The position numbers and the translations under genes were made by a program. This document shows, piece by piece, positions 32,528 through 39,835 of a DNA stretch of 48,776 bases. Position 1 is the first letter of the stretch. Every line of letters starts with the position of its first letter. The notes under the pieces are model-generated. The model made no database searches and was not told where the DNA came from. It worked only from the letters and a program-made list of their open reading frames with translations. Source of the DNA: a virus; IMG/VR virus record IMGVR_UViG_3300023703_000855, positions 1 to 48,776 of that record; one strand, written 5' to 3'.

Positions 32528-35500
32528 ATGGCAAAAGCATGGTCTGACGTAGCGGGTAGTTCCGCATTCCAGGCCCTCTCACTTGAGCAGCAAGAAGAGG
32601 CGCGAACTCAATACTTTGATAGCGTCGTTGCGCCTCGAGTGCCTAGCGAAGATATTGAGATTGCAAGGTCCCAGTTCATGGGGGCCACCAAACTTGGCGG
32701 GCCAGCTACCGCAGCGACGCCAGCCAAAGAAGACAAGGGCATCATCCAACGCATCAAAGATGCGGTGATGCCAGAGTACAAGAGCGTGCTCGAAACTCAG
32801 GCGCCAACACAGCAGCAAGAGCAAGCCAACGTCAGCCAGCGCTTGTCGCTGGGTGCAGGTCCAATCAGCAAAGAGACTGCAGCAAAGGCTGATTTGTTGC
32901 GCAGCGGCATACTCAAAGAGCCAGCCACTTTGCCGGTGCAAAAAGCTGCAGCAGGTTTGGCTGAGCAGAACGCTCCCACATTCGCTGAAATCTCACGCAA
33001 CCCAGAGCGTGAAGCCGAGTTGGCCAAGCAGATCAGTCGTCAGCAATTCGCCGAAGAGAACCCACTGCTTGGCAGCGTTGCTTCTGGAGCGGCCAGCATG
33101 TTGGCTGGCAACATCAATATCCCAACCGTGGCAGCTGACGTCTTTAACAAGACGGTGATTGACCCAGTGCTTCAGGTTGCAGGCTTCAAGCCAATGCAGC
33201 GCGTCGGCAATATGTTCGGCACTGAGTATCTGGACAAGGCGGCAAGCGACTTCATGCCTGCCATCGGCAAGAAGTCAATGACCGGTGCGTGGAATCGTGA
33301 AGAGTTCTCGCCATGGCTGATGTCCAAGTTGGCATCAAACTCACCACAGGTTGCGCAGCAATTGCTTGCTGCATTCTCGCCAGCTCTACGTGGCGGCATG
33401 CTGCTGTCCATGTCCGGAACTGCAGCCGGTCAAAGCTTCGCTCAGGGTGACGACTCACGTGTGGCCATGATGAAGGGCGCACTCGAGTACGCGACCGAGA
33501 AGCTACCGCTTGGCGTATTCGACAAGGTGGGCGACATCTTTAAGGGCATGCCAGTTCCCAAGCAGAACGCGATCTTGGCCATTGCAGGCCAACGTGTTTT
33601 GCAGGCTGGCGCTCAGGTCACCGCCAACACTTTGACCAACGCAATCGAGGAGACGGCTGCGCAATACGGCGGCAACGTGCTCGACAAGTATTTGCAAGGC
33701 AAGGACATCGACATCAACAAGGGCGTCGCTGAGTCTGCTTTGGTGGGCGGATTGACCGGCACGATGATGACGACGCCGCAGGTAGCCGCCACCCTTGGCG
33801 GGGCTAATGAGCGCCCATTTGAGCAACCCGCACCAGAGGTATCAACCGCTGAACAAATGGCTAAGGAGCGTGGTTTCCTGACGCCTCAGCGCCCCGCTAC
33901 CCAGCTCACCAACTTCACCCCAGCCGACAGCCCTACAAAGGCCGCCGGTTTGGTGGACGTTGTTGTGCCTGTGCCGGTAGCAACCCCGTCGATAACCCCG
34001 TCCATAACTCCATTGGAAGGGGTTCAGATTAACCCCGAGACTGAGCAGCAGTTCGGTCTTGACAAACTACGACTGGGGACAACCAATGTCGGCGTACCAA
34101 GCACAGCTGGAACCACGAATGTACCTAGCGGTGCAGGCGGGGGCGTTGAAAATATCGGAGGCGTGGGCACTGCAGGACCTAGCGTATCTGGTGGGACCCA
34201 ACCAAGTGCTGCTGCTACCACCGCAGCTCAGCTCGGCGGTGGACAGGTTGCAGCTGCTGGAGCAGCCAACGGCCAACAGCCTACCACTCTAAAGCAGGAA
34301 TGGTATGGACGCCGCGGCGATGGCTACCTCACCAAGCCCGACGCCGAGCAGGCGTTGGCTGGACGTCAGCGCATGTTCCCAGACCTGCAGTGGCAGGTCG
34401 ACCAATTACCCACCGGCAAGTACCGTCTTGCTGGCTATGAAGCTGCAACGCCAGAGGTGGCTCAGGCTGTTGTCGGCGAGAAGATCAACAAAGACTGGAC
34501 CGCATTCTCACCAGAGTCTGGCAGCCTCGGCATCCCCCGCGCGGACATGCCACAAGTTAAGTCAGAGCATCGCGGTGCAATGGTCAACTTTCTCAATGCG
34601 CGCGGCATCACCAGCGAGCAAGAGTCCGTCGACCCGTCAACACTCAAGCCAACGCAGGCCGAGTTTTCTCCGGCAAAGGTTGAGATGGCCAAAGAGAATC
34701 GCGGCACTGACCGCGCAATTCTTGTGTCCTCTGACAACCGTGTGATCGACGGCCACCACCAGTGGATGGCCAAGCTTGAGAGCGGCGAACCCGTCAACGT
34801 CATCAGGCTCAACGCGCCAGCATCGGAGTTGATTGATGCCATCAAAGAATTCCCAAGTTCAACAACAGCAACAGGATCAAACCTTGGCACTCAAACCACT
34901 CAAGCCCAGCAAGCAGCGCAAGAAGGACAGCAAGCAATCACCCCAGCCATCGGCGCCGCTGCGCCCAATGTGCAAGGTGCTGGACTTGAAGGACTGAAGC
35001 TCGCGCCTCAAGCATCGATGCGCGTGATCAGCTCTGTGCGCAAGGCGTTGATCAAAGAGAACGTCGAGATCGCGCCAGTGCCACAGGTTGACATGAGTGA
35101 ATCTCAAAAGGCAGCGAGTGCTGTTGCCCACATGCTTGGCAAGACGCTCACCGTGGTGCGCTACGAATCTGGTGACCAGTCGGCCATGCCCAACGGCATG
35201 ATCGACAAGCTGGGTGGCAACAATATTTTTGTGGCCAGCGACACAGAGGATTCGCCATTGTTTGTGGTGATGCACGAAGCGCATCACGGCCTGCCGCAAG
35301 AGACTCGCACCAAGCTGAATGATGCGCTCAACTCTTTGTTCAAAGAAGAGATGCGTGGCGAGTTCGCTCGAGAGTTCAACTACACCGAAGACAAACTCGA
35401 CGAAGAGATCCCCGCCTTCATGGTGCAGGCAATCTCAAAGCGTGCTGACTTTTGGGAACAGCTACGAGCCAAGATGGGCAACAAGGATTTTGCCGAGGTA

Positions 35501-38500
35501 GCAAAGCACATCCTGTCCAAGCTCAATGAGATCATCACAGGCGCACGCAAAGAGTACGGCGAAGACTTCGTCACCAAGTACATCAAAGACGTGGAGAAGG
35601 CTCGCGACTTGTTGACCACAGCCTATGCTGACGCGATCAACAACAAGGCTGCCGCCGAATCTGCCAAGCAGGTTGCGTCTGTCACTGGCCCTGTCACAAA
35701 AGATGAGGCCGTCATCGATGGCGTCATGTACTCCGCGCGCTCGCGCGACTTGGTGAAGCTGCCAACGATTGAGATCAAGGACCTGCTGGGCAAGCGAGTC
35801 ATGGGCATCAAGGCTGACTTGACCGACGCGGGCGTGAGCTACACCGGCATCGACGGTAGCCAGCTCGAGTTCCCTATCGAGATGATGGGTGGCCCCAACT
35901 TTGTGGCGCTGCCAGCAAACGTGAAGAGCAATGTGGTGTGGGCTGTTCGTGGTGGCGCAACGCTGACCAAGATCATGAACGTGGTCAACAACAGTGACTA
36001 CATCATTGTGCACGCCATGAATGGCAACAGCCACTTGACAAACGCAACCATCTCTCAAGCGTATGTGCAAACCGTTGAGGCTTACCTCAAAGACAAGCGC
36101 ATCAGCGTGGAGAACTTGCGCGCGCTGGACAAGATCGTTCGCTCACCAGCAAACAAAAACTCGTTGCCAGATTTCGTTGGCTTCGAGTCACCCAACATCA
36201 TCGAGTACATCGATGGCTTGTCGTTTGATCAGCGCGGTGCGTTGGCTAAGATCTTGGAAAAGAAAGAGGCGCAAATCCACGGTCTGCCAAACCTTGATCG
36301 CTTCCGTCGCGAGACCATTGACCCAGAGTACGCTGGCTACCGTCAAGGTGACGCCATGCTGGTGATCGAGGTCGACAAAAAGAACCCAACCGTCAAGCTC
36401 GGTGAAGAGGGCACGAAGATGCATCCCTCCTACCCGCTTGGCCTGCGTGGCAAGGTGGTGGGCAAGCTCGCCAAGGGTATCAACTACGAGCTGATCTACC
36501 GCGACTACTTCGAGAACAAGGTCCCAACACTTGGCAACAAAGAGGCCGGTGCGTGGTACGCATTCGACCGCGTGCTGCCAGTGCAAGAGATCACACCAGA
36601 GATCGCTGCATCTGTTTCAGAGGGTGGCTACAAAGCTATCAAGTCTGCACGACAGGCCGAGGCTTCACTCGCGTTGGCCAACAACAACTGGCTCGTGTCT
36701 GGCAAGACCAAGGCAGAGGGTGGCGTGTCGGTGCAAGAGTTCGTCGACGCACTCGCTGCGAACGAAGGCGCTGCTGCGCTGACCATGTACACGCCTGAGC
36801 AAGTCAAGGCTGGCATCAAGGACAAGAGCTTCAGCATCTACCAACTCGGCAAGCAAGGTGGCGACAAGGGCCTGCAAGTTTTCTTCGGTCTCAAGCGCGG
36901 CGCGCCTTGGTACAAGGACATGATCGACGGCGTCTCGGACAACGAGGTCGAGGTCGTGTCGGTCACCAACAACGAGACCGGTGCACAGGGTGTTGGAATT
37001 CCTGCTATCATCACAAAAGCTATACAAGAAGGTGCGACTATCTTGGATGCGTTCGCCGTCAAGAGCAAGCGCTTCCCTGATGGATTCTTGCCTGAGATGT
37101 ACAGCCAATTCGGCTTCGAGACGATTGGTTCAATCCCATTCGACGAAAGCTTTTACGATGCCAACCAGATGGCTGACCTGAAAAAGTTTTGGGCAGACGG
37201 TGGCTGGAAAGAATCTGATGGCTACCCAGATGTGGTGGTCATGAAGTGGAAAGGTAATGATGATGAACGATCAACAGCAATTGAGCGATATGCAAGATCG
37301 GGTGCTACAGGTGTTTCCGGACGAGGTGTGGAAGACGTTCGCGCAGCAGCAGCAGAATCTCGCAAACAACGCAATGGATCGCGTGCTGAAAAAGGACGGG
37401 CCAAAGGCGCTAACGCTGGACAGGTTGGAGGGGATCAAGGAGTTGGTAACGCAGCACCTGTGGTCCGACGCGCTTACGACAGCATCCAAGAGCTTGCCAG
37501 CCTCAGCGATGGCGACATCCGAAACCTCGGACTCGACCCAGCTGAAGTCGCCAAGCTCAGAGATTCGATCAGCGGCATTCAATTCAGCAAGCGCGGACTC
37601 AATGAATCTGCCGGAGGACCCAGCGTTGGGCGCGATCCGAGCGGCGCAAGCGGCTCAATCAAAGTCGTCGGCGCAGTCCACTACGGAAAGCAAGCAGGGC
37701 TGAGCATGCTGTCTGGTACCAGCTCTGGTACTGGAATAAAAGGCGCCGAGCAACAACGCTTGGCCCAGCCCAATGTTGACCCACGCATCAAGCGTCGCGT
37801 CTACTTCTACCTGCCTATGGCGGGCGGCATTCCTCAAGCTGAAATCGGCTTGGGCACAAACGTCTACACCGCAAACCTGAGCAACCTGTACGACCCATCT
37901 TCTGGCGTGCTGAAAGTTCCATCGGAACCCAACGCATTCGAGTCGTTCATCCTTGACTCTGGCTACCGTGGCTACATCAACCGCGAGCAGGGCACTGCCG
38001 TGGTGTTGAACTCTGACGTCCCAGTCAAGGCTATTGGCAAGTCAACCGAGCAGGCGGTTGTGCCTCGCAAAGTTGAGCGCGTGGTGGCCGCCGTCAAGAC
38101 CCGTGCAGAGGGTGATGAGCTGGTGCGCAAACCAACCAACGACGAGATGGCTGGCATCATCAAGGCTCGCCCCGCGTTGACCAAGGCTGCCCCGTCATTC
38201 AAGCTTGAGTTCGGTGAGGCTCGCGTCAAGGCCAGCGAATCAGCTGCCGCCGATGCTGCGTTGACTGATGCGGGTGCAAGCTTCCAGTTTGGCGGCCCAG
38301 CATTTAGCAACCGCTCAATTGGCCAGGCCTTGCAAGAGCGCATCAATGCCAACCCAGAGCAGGTCATCGGCGAGTACGAGAACCTCAAAGGCACAGACGG
38401 TGGTCGCATCTTGGATACCGACATGGTGCGCGAGCTGTCGCCTGAGTACCGTGCCGACAGATCTCGTGCAGCTGAGGTTCATGAGGCTGCCAGCGAGTTG

Positions 38501-39340
38501 ACTCAGCTCATGTTCGAACAGCGCATGGCCGCCAACAAGGTTGGCGCTGTGGCGTTCATGGCTGGTGGCGGCGGCGCTGGCAAGTCAACTGCTGACGATC
38601 TCGTCGGAGACAAGCTAAAAAATGCTCACACAATTTTGGATGGCACGCTGTCCAGCTATGACAAGGCCAAGCGGAATGTGCAGCTTGCGCTTGATCATGG
38701 CAATAGCGTGCGCATTTATTACGTGTATCGTGAGCCTGTGGAGGCGCTTCGCAATGGTGTTCTCACAAGAGCAATGCGCACGGGTCGCACCGTCACCATC
38801 GATGCGTTGGTCAAGGGTCATGCTGGCTCTAGTAGTGTTGTAAGAAAACTACAAGATGAGTTCGGCGACAACCCATTGTTTGATCTTGTTGTGATCGATA
38901 ACTCGCGCGGACAAGGCAACGCAAAGATCGTAGATCTGAAAGACATCACACCTGTGATACAATCAGGACTGAAAGAGAGGTTACAAAATGAGACAGAAAA
39001 GCTTTATCAAGAGGGACGCATCGGGGAAACTGTACGTCGAGCAACCACCGCCTCGTACCCTGACGCCACAAGAGATTCTGGAGCGGGATCGGATCGCGAA
39101 GGAAATAGACGAGGGAATCAGGGAGGCGTTCAAGGACGGGCTGGATCTGAGCAACTACAACTCTCGTTGACCAAGTTGTTCACGGACCTTCGCGGCGCTC
39201 GTGGCCTGAAGCTTGCCCGCGTGCAAGAGCAGGTGGAAAATAACCCGCTTAGCGCGGCAATCAAAAACGTCGAAGAGAACTTCTACGACATCGTCGGCCA
39301 GCTCGAAGAGGACGGCCTCATCAAAATCAATTGCAAGTAA
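32528..39340 (+). CDS. Giant polyvalent virion protein, 2270 aa (ParB-like, HExxH peptidase-like, GNAT-like, zeta-kinase-like)
   Basis: The N terminus ('MAKAWSDVAGSSAFQAL') and residues 1-450 look like the internal core proteins of podoviruses. Residues about 650-778 carry a ParB/Srx-like 'NRVIDGHHQWMAKLESG'. H916-E917-A918-H919-H920 with a downstream 'DEEIPAF' is a zinc-peptidase pattern. Residues 1058-1400 are an unnamed conserved-looking module. Residues 1400-1576 look GNAT-like ('PEMYSQFGFETIGSIPF'). Residues 1711-1932 hold a polyvalent-type domain ('HYGKQAGLSMLSGTSSGTGIKGAEQQRL'). Residues about 2000-2150 are zeta-toxin-like with P-loop 'AGGGGAGKST'. Such polyvalent proteins are thought to enter the host with phage DNA and counter defences. 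Two other genes are overprinted in its linkers. Confidence 0.82.
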   Translation: MAKAWSDVAGSSAFQALSLEQQEEARTQYFDSVVAPRVPSEDIEIARSQFMGATKLGGPATAATPAKEDKGIIQRIKDAVMPEYKSVLETQAPTQQQEQANVSQRLSLGAGPISKETAAKADLLRSGILKEPATLPVQKAAAGLAEQNAPTFAEISRNPEREAELAKQISRQQFAEENPLLGSVASGAASMLAGNINIPTVAADVFNKTVIDPVLQVAGFKPMQRVGNMFGTEYLDKAASDFMPAIGKKSMTGAWNREEFSPWLMSKLASNSPQVAQQLLAAFSPALRGGMLLSMSGTAAGQSFAQGDDSRVAMMKGALEYATEKLPLGVFDKVGDIFKGMPVPKQNAILAIAGQRVLQAGAQVTANTLTNAIEETAAQYGGNVLDKYLQGKDIDINKGVAESALVGGLTGTMMTTPQVAATLGGANERPFEQPAPEVSTAEQMAKERGFLTPQRPATQLTNFTPADSPTKAAGLVDVVVPVPVATPSITPSITPLEGVQINPETEQQFGLDKLRLGTTNVGVPSTAGTTNVPSGAGGGVENIGGVGTAGPSVSGGTQPSAAATTAAQLGGGQVAAAGAANGQQPTTLKQEWYGRRGDGYLTKPDAEQALAGRQRMFPDLQWQVDQLPTGKYRLAGYEAATPEVAQAVVGEKINKDWTAFSPESGSLGIPRADMPQVKSEHRGAMVNFLNARGITSEQESVDPSTLKPTQAEFSPAKVEMAKENRGTDRAILVSSDNRVIDGHHQWMAKLESGEPVNVIRLNAPASELIDAIKEFPSSTTATGSNLGTQTTQAQQAAQEGQQAITPAIGAAAPNVQGAGLEGLKLAPQASMRVISSVRKALIKENVEIAPVPQVDMSESQKAASAVAHMLGKTLTVVRYESGDQSAMPNGMIDKLGGNNIFVASDTEDSPLFVVMHEAHHGLPQETRTKLNDALNSLFKEEMRGEFAREFNYTEDKLDEEIPAFMVQAISKRADFWEQLRAKMGNKDFAEVAKHILSKLNEIITGARKEYGEDFVTKYIKDVEKARDLLTTAYADAINNKAAAESAKQVASVTGPVTKDEAVIDGVMYSARSRDLVKLPTIEIKDLLGKRVMGIKADLTDAGVSYTGIDGSQLEFPIEMMGGPNFVALPANVKSNVVWAVRGGATLTKIMNVVNNSDYIIVHAMNGNSHLTNATISQAYVQTVEAYLKDKRISVENLRALDKIVRSPANKNSLPDFVGFESPNIIEYIDGLSFDQRGALAKILEKKEAQIHGLPNLDRFRRETIDPEYAGYRQGDAMLVIEVDKKNPTVKLGEEGTKMHPSYPLGLRGKVVGKLAKGINYELIYRDYFENKVPTLGNKEAGAWYAFDRVLPVQEITPEIAASVSEGGYKAIKSARQAEASLALANNNWLVSGKTKAEGGVSVQEFVDALAANEGAAALTMYTPEQVKAGIKDKSFSIYQLGKQGGDKGLQVFFGLKRGAPWYKDMIDGVSDNEVEVVSVTNNETGAQGVGIPAIITKAIQEGATILDAFAVKSKRFPDGFLPEMYSQFGFETIGSIPFDESFYDANQMADLKKFWADGGWKESDGYPDVVVMKWKGNDDERSTAIERYARSGATGVSGRGVEDVRAAAAESRKQRNGSRAEKGRAKGANAGQVGGDQGVGNAAPVVRRAYDSIQELASLSDGDIRNLGLDPAEVAKLRDSISGIQFSKRGLNESAGGPSVGRDPSGASGSIKVVGAVHYGKQAGLSMLSGTSSGTGIKGAEQQRLAQPNVDPRIKRRVYFYLPMAGGIPQAEIGLGTNVYTANLSNLYDPSSGVLKVPSEPNAFESFILDSGYRGYINREQGTAVVLNSDVPVKAIGKSTEQAVVPRKVERVVAAVKTRAEGDELVRKPTNDEMAGIIKARPALTKAAPSFKLEFGEARVKASESAAADAALTDAGASFQFGGPAFSNRSIGQALQERINANPEQVIGEYENLKGTDGGRILDTDMVRELSPEYRADRSRAAEVHEAASELTQLMFEQRMAANKVGAVAFMAGGGGAGKSTADDLVGDKLKNAHTILDGTLSSYDKAKRNVQLALDHGNSVRIYYVYREPVEALRNGVLTRAMRTGRTVTIDALVKGHAGSSSVVRKLQDEFGDNPLFDLVVIDNSRGQGNAKIVDLKDITPVIQSGLKERLQNETEKLYQEGRIGETVRRATTASYPDATRDSGAGSDREGNRRGNQGGVQGRAGSEQLQLSLTKLFTDLRGARGLKLARVQEQVENNPLSAAIKNVEENFYDIVGQLEEDGLIKINCK
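37263..37703 (+). CDS. Overprinted small protein inside the giant gene (+1 frame), 146 aa
   Basis: In the +1 frame relative to the giant gene, a run of three ATG codons (37257, 37260, 37263) follows GGAAAGG, and a 146-residue frame runs to 37703. It reads as a real protein ('LSDMQDRVLQVFPDEVWKTF', 'AMDRVLKKDGPKALTLDRLE'). The giant protein at this point is a low-complexity Ala/Gly/Arg linker, as expected where a second frame carries the constraint. Family unknown. Moderate confidence: it needs expression data. Confidence 0.55.
   Translation: MNDQQQLSDMQDRVLQVFPDEVWKTFAQQQQNLANNAMDRVLKKDGPKALTLDRLEGIKELVTQHLWSDALTTASKSLPASAMATSETSDSTQLKSPSSEIRSAAFNSASADSMNLPEDPALGAIRAAQAAQSKSSAQSTTESKQG
38956..38963 (+). 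promoter_or_regulatory. Extended -10 promoter inside the giant gene
   Basis: Bases before 38988 read TGTGATACAATC, an extended -10 (TGnTACAAT) at about 38955-38963. It has no clear -35. The same 12 bases, with one change, form the 4861-4870 promoter core. It is 25 bases before ATG 38988. Confidence 0.45.
38988..39170 (+). CDS. Overprinted small protein near the giant gene's 3' end (+1 frame), 60 aa
   Basis: ATG 38988 follows GAGAGG. In the +1 frame a 60-residue basic protein 'MRQKSFIKRDASGKLYVEQP...LTPQEILERDRIAKEIDEG' is encoded. The giant protein's own frame here is an Arg/Gly/Ser-rich linker. Its own promoter-like sequence lies just upstream. Same relative frame as the 37263 gene. Family unknown. 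Confidence 0.55.
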   Translation: MRQKSFIKRDASGKLYVEQPPPRTLTPQEILERDRIAKEIDEGIREAFKDGLDLSNYNSR

Positions 39341-39349
39341 GGAATCAAA

Positions 39350-39835
39350 ATGGCAACCCGTAACTTTCTCAAGCCCGCCACCGAGGCGATCCTCAACAAG
39401 GCCGTTCACTCTGAGCTGTTCGCGTCCAACTTGTACAAGCACCTGTCGAATCACATGCAGCGCATGGGTTTCTTTGGCGCACAGAAGTTCTTCGCTGGCG
39501 AGAGTGCTGATGAGCTGACTCACTACCAGAAGCTGGCTGACTACATGAATGACCGCGGCTCAGTCGCCAACATCCCCATGGTCGAGGCGATGCGCGACAA
39601 ACCAACAAGTCTGCTCGATGCAATTGAAGTTGCGTTCGACACAGAGGTTGAGCTGATGGAGAACTACGAAAAGTGGTACGACGAAGCTGACTGCATTACC
39701 CAGCAATTCCTGTTGCAGTTTCTCGAGATCCAACGCAAGAGCGTCGGCGAGTACGGCGACTTGCTCGCACGTCTTTCCTTGATTGGCGACGACAAGTGCG
39801 GCCTGATCATCATTGACCAAGAGCTTGGCGAATGA
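39350..39835 (+). CDS. Ferritin (non-haem, FtnA-like), 161 aa
   Basis: The whole length aligns by eye to bacterial FtnA: 'ILNKAVHSELFASNLYKHLS' (Glu22), 'FFAGESADELTHYQKLADYM' (Glu55, His58), 'AIEVAFDTEVELMENYEKWY' (Glu99), 'FLEIQRK' (Gln128), then 'LARLSLIGDDKCGLIIIDQEL'. These give both ligands of ferroxidase site A and the bridging Glu. The FtnA C-site acids near 126-130 are replaced by Ile, Lys and Ser. It probably oxidises and stores iron. Preceded by AAGGAATCAAA; its stop overlaps the next ATG. A ferritin between two giant virion-type genes is unusual. Confidence 0.85.
   Translation: MATRNFLKPATEAILNKAVHSELFASNLYKHLSNHMQRMGFFGAQKFFAGESADELTHYQKLADYMNDRGSVANIPMVEAMRDKPTSLLDAIEVAFDTEVELMENYEKWYDEADCITQQFLLQFLEIQRKSVGEYGDLLARLSLIGDDKCGLIIIDQELGE

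Noticed and set aside
33960-34012. Tandem repeat in the giant gene (Pro-Ser-Ile-Thr units)
   Set aside because: Only two short Pro/Ser/Ile/Thr units occur within a linker; too short and degenerate to list as a repeat element.
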